64,000 bases of DNA from Globodera rostochiensis (Eukaryota; Nematoda; Chromadorea; Rhabditida; Heteroderidae), in NCBI GenBank assembly GCA_018350325.1, contig JAEVLN010000034.1:62001-126000 (forward strand). The letters are read 5' to 3'. Positions 11,270 through 24,100 of this stretch are shown here, in pieces (the stretch's first letter is position 1; each line of letters starts with the position of its first letter). The position numbers and the translations under genes are program-made. The notes beneath the pieces were generated by a model. That model was not told the origin of the DNA, made no database searches, and was given only the letters and a program-made list of their open reading frames with translations.

Positions 11270-11807
11270 TAGGGCCCGGATTTATATGTGCTAAAAACCC
11301 AAATGTTTTTATGTGCTTAAAAATGCCAAAATATTTATTAAAAACCCAAAAAATGCCAAAATATGTGCCAAAAATGGTCAAAATCTAGTCAGTTTATGCA
11401 TAAAATTTTCAAAAATTTAATCCTTTCAAGAAATGGTCCTAATTGAAGTAAAAATAAAAATAAAATTTTTATATGTAAATTAAAGGCATTTCAGAAAATT
11501 TTTTAAAAATATGGAATTATAAAATTTTCATTTTTTGGTGGCAGAATTTTTAGTCGTGAAAATGTCAATTTTTAGGGGTGCATTTTTTGAAAATTTTGAA
11601 AAAGTCGATCCTTAGTGGGTGTATTTTTCGTTTTTATTGCATTTTTGTTAAGGAATTTTTGAAAAATGGCGAAAAATGTGCTTAAAAATACCCTAAAATA
11701 TGTTTTAATATGTGCTAAAAATCGCCCTAATTCAAAAATTTTTCAAAACAAAGACTATTTTTGGGCTTCTCTCATGGTAAGGAATCCACGAAAAAATCCG
11801 GGCCCTA
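11270..11807. mobile_element. hAT-like MITE abutting the 10.2-kb element (538 bp)
   Basis: It starts TAGGGCCCGGATTT and ends AAATCCGGGCCCTA. It is flanked by TTAATAAA at 11262-11269, which it shares with the neighbouring element, and at 11808-11815. Two elements thus sit end to end between three copies of one 8-bp target. There is no coding capacity. Confidence 0.75.
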
Positions 11808-11815
11808 TTAATAAA

Positions 11816-12114
11816 CAATCGAATAATTTGAATTGGAATTTCCAAATCATTTCAGCTTTTACATAAATTGAGTTTTCGACATTTTAAGCCTCCTTAAATT
11901 GAAATAATTCTTTAGTTGGCAAAGGCGTCAAAATAATCCCATAGGACGTGCCGAAAAAAATGACTTTTCTAATTATTTTTTGATTGCTTTAAAAATAAAT
12001 TATATAAAAATAGAAAATTTATAACAAAATTTAGACATAAAAAAATTTGCTTTTATTTTGGATACAAATATTATTATTAAATCCATCCATTTGTTAATTT
12101 TGAAATATTTTTTT
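11816..12114. other. Intergenic gap before the CNG channel 3' end
   Basis: AT-rich sequence with no supported feature. On the minus strand it follows the channel stop codon at 12115-12117 and should contain that gene's 3' UTR; an AATAAA-like run overlaps the stop. Confidence 0.4.
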
Positions 12115-15100
12115 TTATTTGATTTTTTTTGAACTTTCCAATCGCGCCTTCAGTTTGGGCTTCTGATCAATAAATTCTTTCTCCAATGACGTCATCTGTT
12201 GCTTCATCGCCATTGAATTAATCTTGAATTTTATTTTATTTTTAATTTTTGAGTGCCTATTTTAATTTTGGCAATTTTTTACACATTTTTAATTTGAATT
12301 TTGATTGATTTAGGTAATATACGTCGACGTATTATTTGAATATTTACAAATTTTACTAAGAAAATTCCTAATCCTATTTATATAAAGTTGTTTAAATTTA
12401 AAGTATATTTAAGTATTTTTTTGCAATGATCAATTTTACACTACCTATTTTATATTTTTAATTAAAAAATTTAGCATTTAAAAATGTGCATTTTAAATTG
12501 TTCCCACCACAAAATTGGACTCCATTCTCTCCACATCGCCGGTGATTGCCCAAATCGCGTGCCGCATGTCCGCCGTACGTTCCTCCAGACTTGTGGCCGC
12601 CTGATCACTGTCCTCGGCATCCCGGAATGGCGACAAGCAAACGGAACGACGACGGAAAAGCGCTGGAGGGGGGGGGGAATTTTTGCGAAAAAATGGATTT
12701 AAATTTGAAAAAAAAAACCCCGAAAAGTCTGGATAGAGGAGAGCCTCATGCTTATGTAGTTAGCTTAGTTAGACCTATGGACCAGAAAATTGTATAAAAA
12801 TTTGAGAAAAATTACCCTCTCTCGCCTCAGGCGCCTGGGCCCTTTACCAAATATCACTTTTAACTTTGCAGATTTTCACTTTAACTTTGAAAAAGTTAAA
12901 AGTTTGCATATCAATTGTACTTTTAAGTTTGATTAAAAGTTACCACTACGCGCTTACTAACTTTTAACATTTAACTTTTTAATGACAAGAATTGATACGC
13001 ATTATTTTTTACTTTTAACCCAAACTTTTAACAATTAAAAGTAAAAGTGAGATTTGGTATAGGGCCCTGCTGGCCAGAAAGGAGGGCTCTGTGCCAGAAA
13101 ATTGTTTAGGAAATTTGACAAAAATTTGAAGACCGAGTCGAGTAAAAAAATAGGATTGAACAGTGATATCATTGGAAAAACTCAAAAACCCGGCAATTTT
13201 TAATTACAAATAATTAAATATTGCTCATTTGACAACGAACTTTCTCGTATTTTTCTTCTTACTATTCACAATTCGTCTGTTTTTTCAGTTTGGCAAAAAT
13301 TATGAGAATTTTTATTTTTTTAAATTACCGGCACTTCCCGTTGACATTTTCGACATTTTGCGCTCATGCCGTTGCTGGAGTTGGGTGGCTTTAATAAAAT
13401 TTGTTCAAATTGTTAAATCCAAAAAATCATTTCACTCTCACCTCGCCGCAAAACCATTTTACGCGCCCGGGGGTAATCGGCAAAAACGAAGCTCAAAGCA
13501 TCGCGGCCCAACGCGTAAACAGTGGAAAAGCCCACGGAACGAAGCTGAATTTGGCGCCAGATTTAAAATGATTATTTTAAATATAAAATAATAATAATAA
13601 ATAAAAATTTAACATTTAACATTTTTTATCGACAAATTTTTTTTTATAAGCTGGGTTAAAAAGCATAATTTTATATGTACTGTAAAAATGAAAGTTTTTG
13701 CACGATAAAAACAACAATTCACTAATAAACATTTGTTATTTTTATTTAATTTAAATAATAATAATAATAATAATAAGAATATTAATAACAATTAATTCAC
13801 AGTGTGCGGAAATTGGGCACCGATGACCAAAGCCCAATCGCCGTAAACGAAGTCAACGGACAATTGGCAAAAATTAAAAGCATTTTAATTTACGTAAATG
13901 TGGTTAAGAAATAATGTAAAAAATATTTGTTTAAATTATTATTTAAATATAAAATTGATTTAAAATATTTTCTACGTTTGCTCCTCAAGCAAAAGTCGGG
14001 GACTGATGGAACGCTGCTCGAACAATTCGTCGTCGTCGTCCAACAACAGCTCCAGCAGTCCATGCTTCACGACAAACATTTCCTTAATTTTATTTACATT
14101 AATTAATTAACACATTAATTTGTATTAGTCAATGCCTTACAGGGATGTTCGATCGAGAGTCTCGGTCTCGACTCGAGAATTTCTCGGGTTTTTGATGTCT
14201 CGGGTTGGACAAATTGTTTTCATTTACCTTTAATATATTATAATATTTTTTTTCTTTTTTTATTGAGGCGCTTTTGGTTGAACCGCTCAAAATGAAACAC
14301 TAAAAAACAACAAAAAGAGATTAGCTTTTCGAAACCTTTTTCTCATTTTTGCTATTTTTTGTCTTTGCATTTCATTAAAAAATTAATTTAAAAAACAATG
14401 TCCACCAAAATATTTGCAGTTTTGGCTCCCTTACATTCTTCCTTTTGATTTTGAAATTAAAAATAATTTTAAAATAAAGCAAAAATCTTTTTTTTTCTTA
14501 TTTAAAACTTAATATTTAAAATAATAAAACTGTCCATTTTTAATGCTGCGATTTGATTGAACCAATCATTTATTTGGCTGCGTTTGTCCACATATTCCTT
14601 GGCCAAACAAAATTGATTATTTTGGCGCAATAAAATTATTGGACGGACGCACAAAAGTTTCATCCCCAATTTTTGGTGACCAAAAAATGCGCAACAAAAC
14701 TTTGAACGATACAAATAAAAAATATGCCTACAATTTATTTTCTAATAAAATAGAATTGCTATTTATTTTTATGCACAAAAATGGCCAAATATGCTTTTTT
14801 AAACAATTATTTTTTGCCAAATATAAGCAATATAACCTATGCTCCGAAACCTTAAAATATGCAAAAATTTGTTTTTTTATTGCATTTTTGTTAATGAATT
14901 TTTTTAGTCAAAAAAGGGCCAAAATATGCAAAGCAATTTCAAAATGGTCAAAAATAAAACAAATTTATTCAATGAAAACGATAAAAAGAAAATATTTAAT
15001 ATTTTTTTATTTTTTCTTTTAGACTTAACGCCACTTTAATGTCGATTTAAGAGCGGGTTCTGTTCGGTTAGCCGATTTAAGCAGTTGGCGGAGGGCATTT

Positions 15101-18100
15101 GGTTAATAAAAAAAGGCTTTTCTTAAAAATTTATAAAATTAAAAAAGAATATTTTTATTTCAAATTAATTTGTTGACAGCCCCCAACAAACAGCCGACGG
15201 ACGGACGGACGACAAAAGGGGCGCGGCGATGAACAAATTATTTTTGCAAATTTTGTTTGTTCAGCTTAACATTATTTCACCATTTACAAATGCAATTCGA
15301 TGCTACGAATGTTCGACGGTAACCTCCTTTATGAAAACAAGAAAATATTCAATATTAACGACCGGACGGAATCGGGATTTGCTCGGGATCCAGCGGGATT
15401 AGAATTTGGGACTCCCGGCCGAGCCAAATTTGAGCATTTTCAGTCTCGAAAATCCCGCGGGATCCCGATTCGGGAATTTGGTCGGGATAGCGATGGGAAT
15501 TAGGCTTGGGTCGAGATTTGGGATTTGATCGGGATCCCGCGGAATTGAATTAAGGATCCCGGCCGAGCCAAATTTGAGCATTTTCTCAGTCCCGAAAATG
15601 CCGCGGGATCCCGATTCGGGAATTTGATCGGGATCCCGATGGGAATTTCTAGGCTTAGGTCGAGATTTGGATTTGCTCGGGATCCAGCGGGATTAGAATT
15701 CGGGACTCCCGGCCGAGCCAAATTTGAGCATTTTCTCAGTCCCGAAAATGCCGCGGGATCCCGATTCGGGAATTTGATCGGGATCCCGATTTGGGAATTT
15801 GGTCGGGATAGCGATGGGAATTAGGCTTGGGTCGAGATTTGGGATTTGATCGGGATCCCGCGGAATTGAATTAAGGATCCCGGCCGAGCCAAATTTGAGC
15901 ATTTTCTCAGTCCCGAAAATGCCGCGGGATCCCGATTCGGGAATTTGATCGGGATCCCGATTTGGGAATTTGGTCGGGATAGCGATGGGAATTAGGCTTG
16001 GGTCGAGATTTGGGATTTGATCGGGATCCCGCGGAATTGAATTAAGGATCCCGGCCGAGCCAAATTTGAGCATTTTCTCAGTCCCGAAAATGCCGCGGGA
16101 TCCCGATTCGGGAATTTGATCGGGATCCCGATGGGAATTTCTAGGCTTAGGTCGAGATTTGGATTTGCTCGGGATCCAGCGGGATTAGAATTCGGGACTC
16201 CCGGCCGAGCCAAATTTGAGCATTTTCTCAGTCCCGAAAATGCCGCGGGATCCCGATTCGGGAATTTGATCGGGATCCCGATTTGGGAATTTGGTCGGGA
16301 TAGCGATGGGAATTAGGCTTGGGTCGAGATTTGGGATTTGATCGGGATCCCGCGGAATTGAATTAAGGATCCCGGCCGAGCCAAATTTGAGCATTTTCTC
16401 AGTCCCGAAAATGCCGCGGGATCCCGATTCGGGAATTTGATCGGGATCCCGATGGGAATTTCTAGGCTTAGGTCGAGATTTGGATTTGATCGGAATACCG
16501 ATCAAGAATTTTTCAATCACAGAGGATTGATCGGGCCGACCATTTTTGAGGGGTTTATGGGATTGGGTTGGTCGGGATCCGGGTTTAGCCGGGGGAAGGT
16601 ACGATTTGTTCCCGCCGTTTTGTTCCCACCGTTTTGTTCCCGCCGTTTTGTTCCCACCGTTTTGTTCCCGGGTCGTTTTGTTCCCGAGTCGTTTTGTTCC
16701 CGCCGTTTTGTTCCCACCGTTTTGTTCCCGGGTCGTTTTGTTCCCGCCGTTTTGTTCCCGGGTTTGTTTTGTTCCCAAACATGTTTTACATAAAAAACAA
16801 TGCCAAACAAATCTGAAACCGTCACAAATAGTATTTTTTTTTATTTAAACATTTGAAAAACTTGCCCGTAATCAGTTGTTAATAGGATAACAAAAATGAG
16901 ACACATTAAATTAAGAAAATCATCATAACTAGAAAAAATTGAAGGTTTTTTGGGATATTGAGAAACATTTCCGGGAGTAATGAAAACAAAAAAAATTATG
17001 CTTCGGCTTCGGGATCCATAACATAACAACGAGAAATTCCCCGTAGCATCTCAACAATGTTCAGCGGATCATATCGTTCGACCAGTCGGAGTATCTGCGC
17101 ATCCGCCCTGCGAAACTTTTCAGCCTTCTTTGGCGGCTCTTCTCCCATCACAAAACGTGCAAAAAAAAAAATACTATTTGTGACGGTTTCAGATTTGTTT
17201 GGCATTGTTTTTTATGTAAAACATGTTTGGGAACAAAACAAACCCGGGAACAAAACGGCGGGAACAAAACGACTCGGGAACAAAACGACCCGGGAACAAA
17301 ACGGTGGGAACAAAACGGCGGGAACAAAACGGTGGGAACAAAACGGCGGGAACAAAACGATACCCACTCTTTAGCCGGGCTCCCAATCCCAAAAAATCGG
17401 TTTTGCCTGTCTTTAATATAAAGGTTTATTAAATATCATATTTAAACTTGTCCAATTTTAGCTGAATTCCGGAGATCAAAGCTGCGCCTATTATTCCAGG
17501 ACAACCTGTGGGTACGGCTTCTTCGGTTGCGTCAAAACTGCCACATACGGTCACAAATTTGACAATTTTTAGTGGAGTATTGGGAACTAAATCGATTTTT
17601 TCAAATCGATCTGACCGGACCCCTTTTTTAATATGTGAAAGGGAGTGTAATTATAGGACTCATATCAAAAAAAGGAACGGCTCGGATCATTTTGGGCCAA
17701 CTTAAGTACCTCAAATTTCCCCAAAAGTGCCCTTAAGGGACTAAATCGATTTTTTCAAATCGATCTGATCCTATCCATTTTTTAATATGTGGGAGGGGGA
17801 GTAATTATGAGACTCATATCAGAAAATGGAACAGCTCCGATCAGTTTGAGCCAAATTATGGCCCTTCAAATTACCCAAAAAATCCCCAAAAAGTGCCCTC
17901 AGGGAACAAAATCGATTTTTTCAAATCGATCTGATCCTATCCATTTTTTAATATGTGGGACGGGGAGTAATTCTGAGATCATATCAGAAAATGGAACAGC
18001 TCCGATCATTTTAAGCCAATTTATGGCCCTTCAAATTACCCAAAAAATCCCCAAAAAGTGCCCTCAGGAAACTAAATCGATTTTTTCAAATCGATCTGAT

Positions 18101-21100
18101 CCTATCCATTTTTTAATATGTGAGAGGGAGAGTAATTCTAAGACTCATATCAAAAAATGGAACAGCTCCGATCATTTTAAGCCAATTTATGGCCCTTCAA
18201 ATTACCCAAAAAATCCCCAAAAAGTGCCCTCAGGGAACTAAATCGATTTATTCAAATCGATCTGATCCAATCCATTTTTAATATGTGGGAGGAGGAGTAA
18301 TTCTGAGACTCATATCAGAAAATGGAACAGCTCCGATCATTTTAAGCCAATTTAAGGCCATTCAAAATCTCCAAAAACTGCCCAAAAAGTGCCCTCAGGG
18401 AACTAAATCGATTTTTTCAAATCGATTGATCCTATCCATTTTTTAATATGTGAGAGGGAGAGTAATTCTAAGACTCATATCAGAAAATGGAACAGCTCCG
18501 ATCATTTTAAGCCAATTTATGGCCCTTCAAATTACCCAAAAAATCCCCAAAAAGTGCCCTCAGGGAACAAAATCGATTTTAAATCGATCTGATCCTATCC
18601 ATTTTTTAATATGTGGGACGGGGAGTAATTTTGTGACTAATATCAAAAAAGGGAAGAGTTCCGATCATTTTAAGCCAACTTATGGCCCTTCAAATTACCC
18701 AAAAAATCCCCAAAAAGTGCCCTCAGGGAACTAAATCGATTTTTTCAAATCGATCTGATCCTATCCATTTTTTAATATGTGGGAGGGGGAGTAATTCTGT
18801 GACTCATATCAGAAAATGGAACAGCTCCGATCATTTTAAGCCAATTTAAGGCCATTCAAAATCTCCAAAAAACTGCCCAAAAAGTGCCCTCAGGGAACTA
18901 AATCGATTTTTTCAAATCGATTGATCCTATCCATTTTTTAATATGTGGGAGGAGGAGTAATTCTGAGACTCATATCAGAAAATGGAACAGCTCCGATCAT
19001 TTTAAGCCAATTTAAGGCCATTCAAAATCTCCAAAAAACTGCCCAAAAAGTGCCCTCAGGGAACTAAATCGATTTTTTCAAATCGATTGATCCTATCCAT
19101 TTTTTAATATGTGGGAGGGGGAGTAATTCTGAGACTCATATCAGAAAATTGAACAGCTCCGATCAGTTTGAGCCAATTTATGGCCCTTCAAATTACCCAA
19201 AAAATCCCCAAAAAGTGCCCTCAGGGAACTAAATCGATTTATTCAAATCGATCTGATCCTATCCATTTTTTAATATGTGGGAGGAGGAGTAATTCTGAGA
19301 CTCATATCAGAAAATGGAACAGCTCCGATCATTTTAAGCCAATTTAAGGCCATTCAAAATCTCCAAAAAACTGCCCAAAAAGTGCCCTCAGGGAACTAAA
19401 TCGATTTTTTCAAATCGATTGATCCTATCCATTTTTTAATATGTGGGAGGGGGAGTAATTCTGAGACTCATATCAGAAAATGGAACAGCTCCGATCATTT
19501 TAAGCCAATTTATGGCCCTTCAAATTACCCAAAAAATCCCCAAAAAGTGCCCTCAGGGAACAAAATCGATTTTAAATCGATCTGATCCTATCCATTTTTT
19601 AATATGTGGGAGGGGGAGTAATTCTGAGACTCAAATCAGAAAATTGAACAGCTCCGATCAGTTTGAGCCAAATTATGGCCCTTCAAAATCTCCAAAAAGT
19701 GCCCAAAAAGTGCTCTTAAGGGACTAAATCGATTTTTTCAAATCGATCTGATCCTATCCATTTTTTAATATGTGGGAGGGGGAGTAATTCTGAGACTCAT
19801 ATCAGAAAATGGAACAGCTCCGATCATTTTAAGCCAATTTATGGCCCTTCAAATTACCCAAAAAATCCCCAAAAAGTGCCCTCAGGGAACAAAATCGATT
19901 TTAAATCGATCTGATCCTATCCATTTTTTAATATGTGGGAGGGGGAGTAATTCTGAGACTCATATCAGAAAATTGAACAGCTCCGATCAGTTTGAGCCAA
20001 TTTATGGCCCTTCAAATTACCCAAAAAATCCCCAAAAAGTGCCCTCAGGGAACTAAATCGATTTTAAATCGATCTGATCCTATCCATTTTTTAATATGTG
20101 GGAGGGGGAGTAATTCTGAGACTCATATCAGAAAATGGAACAGCTCCGATCAGTTTGAGCCAATTTATGGCCCTTCAAATTACCCAAAAAATCCCCAAAA
20201 AGTGCCCTCAGGGAACTAAATCGATTTTTTCAAATCGATCTGATCCTATCCATTTTTTAATATGTGGGAGGGGGAGTAATTCTGAGACTCATATCAGAAA
20301 ATGGAACAGCTCCGATCAGTTTGAGCCAATTATGGCCCTTCAAATTACCCAAAAAATCCCCAAAAAGTGCCCTCAGGGAACTAAATCGATTTTTTCAAAT
20401 CGATCTGATCCTATCCATTTTTTAATATGTGGGAGGGGGAGTAATTCTGAGACTCATATCAAAAATGGAACAGCTCCGATCAGTTTGAGCCAATTTATGG
20501 CCCTTCAAATTACCCAAAAAATCCCCAAAAAGTGCCCTCAGGGAACTAAATCGATTTTTTCAAATCGATCTGATCCTATCCATTTTTTAATATGTGGGAG
20601 GGGGAGTAATTCTGAGACTCATATCAGAAAATGGAACAGCTCCGATCAGTTTGAGCCAATTTATGGCCCTTCAAATTACCCAAAAAATCCCCAAAAAGTG
20701 CCCTCAGGGAACTAAATCGATTTTTTCAAATCGATCTGATCCTATCCATTTTTTAATATGTGGGAGGGGGAGTAATTCTGAGACTCATATCAGAAAATGG
20801 AACAGCTCCGATCAGTTTGAGCCAAATTATGGCCCTTCAAATTACCCAAAAAATCCCAAAAGTGCCCTCAGGGAACTAAATCGATTTTTTCAAATCGATC
20901 TGATCCTATCCATTTTTTAATATGTGGGAGGGGGAGTAATTCTGAGACTCATATCAGAAAATGGAACAGCTCCGATCAGTTTGAGCCAATTATGGCCCTT
21001 CAAATTACCCAAAAAATCCCCAAAAAGTGCCCTCAGGGAACTAAATCGATTTTTTCAAATCGATCTGATCCTATCCATTTTTTAATATGTGGGAGGGGGA

Positions 21101-24100
21101 GTAATTCTGAGACTCATATCAGAAAATGGAACAGCTCCGATCAGTTTGAGCCAATTTATGGCCCTTCAAATTACCCAAAAAATCCCCAAAAAGTGCCCTC
21201 AGGGAACTAAATCGATTTTTTCAAATCGATCTGATCCTATCCATTTTTTAATATGTGGGAGGGGGAGTAATTCTGAGACTCATATCAGAAAATGGAACAG
21301 CTCCGATCAGTTTGAGCCAATTTATGGCCCTTCAAATTACCCAAAAAATCCCCAAAAAGTGCCCTCAGGGAACTAAATCGATTTTTTCAAATCGATCTGA
21401 TCCTATCCATTTTTTAATATGTGGGAGGGGGAGTAATTCTGAGACTCATATCAGAAAATGGAACAGCTCCGATCAGTTTGAGCCAATTTATGGCCCTTCA
21501 AATTACCCAAAAAATCCCCAAAAAGTGCCCTCAGGGAACTAAATCGATTTTTTCAAATCGATCTGATCCTATCCATTTTTTAATATGTGGGAGGGGGAGT
21601 AATTCTGAGACTCATATCAGAAAATGGAACAGCTCCGATCAGTTTGAGCCAATTTATGGCCCTTCAAATTACCCAAAAAATCCCCAAAAAGTGCCCTCAG
21701 GGAACTAAATCGATTTTTTCAAATCGATCTGATCCTATCCATTTTTTAATATGTGGGAGGGGGAGTAATTCTGAGACTCATATCAGAAAATGGAACAGCT
21801 CCGATCAGTTTGAGCCAATTTATGGCCCTTCAAATTACCCAAAAAATCCCCAAAAAGTGCCCTCAGGGAACTAAATCGATTTTTTCAAATCGATCTGATC
21901 CTATCCATTTTTTAATATGTGGGAGGGGGAGTAATTCTGAGACTCATATCAGAAAATGGAACAGCTCCGATCAGTTTGAGCCAATTATGGCCCTTCAAAT
22001 TACCCAAAAAATCCCCAAAAAGTGCCCTCAGGGAACTAAATCGATTTTTTCAAATCGATCTGATCCTATCCATTTTTTAATATGTGGGAGGGGGAGTAAT
22101 TCTGAGACTCATATCAGAAAATGGAACAGCTCCGATCAGTTTGAGCCAATTTATGGCCCTTCAAATTACCCAAAAAATCCCCAAAAAGTGCCCTCAGGGA
22201 ACTAAATCGATTTTTTCAAATCGATCTGATCCTATCCATTTTTTAATATGTGGGAGGGGGAGTAATTCTGAGACTCATATCAGAAAATGGAACAGCTCCG
22301 ATCAGTTTGAGCCAATTTATGGCCCTTCAAATTACCCAAAAAATCCCCAAAAAGTGCCCTCAGGGAACTAAATCGATTTTTTCAAATCGATCTGATCCTA
22401 TCCATTTTTTAATATGTGGGAGGGGGAGTAATTCTGAGACTCATATCAGAAAATGGAACAGCTCCGATCAGTTTGAGCCAATTTATGGCCCTTCAAATTA
22501 CCCAAAAAATCCCCAAAAAGTGCCCTCAGGGAACTAAATCGATTTTTTCAAATCGATCTGATCCTATCCATTTTTTAATATGTGGGAGGGGGAGTAATTC
22601 TGAGACTCATATCAGAAAATGGAACAGCTCCGATCAGTTTGAGCCAATTTATGGCCCTTCAAATTACCCAAAAAATCCCCAAAAAGTGCCCTCAGGGAAC
22701 TAAATCGATTTTTTCAAATCGATCTGATCCTATCCATTTTTTAATATGTGGGAGGGGGAGTAATTCTGAGACTCATATCAGAAAATGGAACAGCTCCGAT
22801 CAGTTTGAGCCAATTTATGGCCCTTCAAATTACCCAAAAAATCCCCAAAAAGTGCCCTCAGGGAACTAAATCGATTTTTTCAAATCGATCTGATCCTATC
22901 CATTTTTTAATATGTGGGAGGGGGAGTAATTCTGAGACTCATATCAGAAAATGGAACAGCTCCGATCAGTTTGAGCCAATTTATGGCCCTTCAAATTACC
23001 CAAAAAATCCCCAAAAAGTGCCCTCAGGGAACTAAATCGATTTTTTCAAATCGATCTGATCCTATCCATTTTTTAATATGTGGGAGGGGGAGTAATTCTG
23101 AGACTCATATCAGAAAATGGAACAGCTCCGATCAGTTTGAGCCAATTATGGCCCTTCAAATTACCCAAAAAATCCCCAAAAAGTGCCCTCAGGGAACTAA
23201 ATCGATTTTTTCAAATCGATCTGATCCTATCCATTTTTTAATATGTGGGAGGGGGAGTAATTCTGAGACTCATATCAGAAAATGGAACAGCTCCGATCAG
23301 TTTGAGCCAATTTATGGCCCTTCAAATTACCCAAAAAATCCCCAAAAAGTGCCCTCAGGGAACTAAATCGATTTTTTCAAATCGATCTGATCCTATCCAT
23401 TTTTTAATATGTGGGAGGGGGAGTAATTCTGAGACTCATATCAGAAAATGGAACAGCTCCGATCAGTTTGAGCCAATTTATGGCCCTTCAAATTACCCAA
23501 AAAATCCCCAAAAAGTGCCCTCAGGGAACTAAATCGATTTTTTCAAATCGATCTGATCCTATCCATTTTTTAATATGTGGGAGGGGGAGTAATTCTGAGA
23601 CTCATATCAGAAAATGGAACAGCTCCGATCAGTTTGAGCCAATTATGGCCCTTCAAATTACCCAAAAAATCCCCAAAAAGTGCCCTCAGGGAACTAAATC
23701 GATTTTTTCAAATCGATCTGATCCTATCCATTTTTTAATATGTGGGAGGGGGAGTAATTCTGAGACTCATATCAGAAAATGGAACAGCTCCGATCAGTTT
23801 GAGCCAATTTATGGCCCTTCAAATTACCCAAAAAATCCCCAAAAAGTGCCCTCAGGGAACTAAATCGATTTTTTCAAATCGATCTGATCCTATCCATTTT
23901 TTAATATGTGGGAGGGGGAGTAATTCTGAGACTCATATCAGAAAATGGAACAGCTCCGATCAGTTTGAGCCAATTATGGCCCTTCAAATTACCCAAAAAA
24001 TCCCCAAAAAGTGCCCTCAGGGAACTAAATCGATTTTTTCAAATCGATCTGATCCTATCCATTTTTTAATATGTGGGAGGGGGAGTAATTCTGAGACTCA

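Noticed and set aside
12484..12797. Plus-strand ORFs of 72 and 83 codons
   Set aside because: Antisense shadow of the CNG exon at 12508-12662, whose minus frame gives a coiled-coil sequence continuous with neighbouring exons.
14502..14714. Minus-strand ORF with AKEYVDKRSQINDWFNQI
   Set aside because: Looks faintly coding, but fits no position in the CNG model, has no splice partner and no recognised family.
15300..17432. Long ORFs on both strands rich in GIPI, SRDPDQIP, GTKRREQN or FCSRRFVP
   Set aside because: These are translations of the GGGATCCC array and of the tandem units in the MULE-like TIRs; both strands are equally open, which indicates repeats, not genes.
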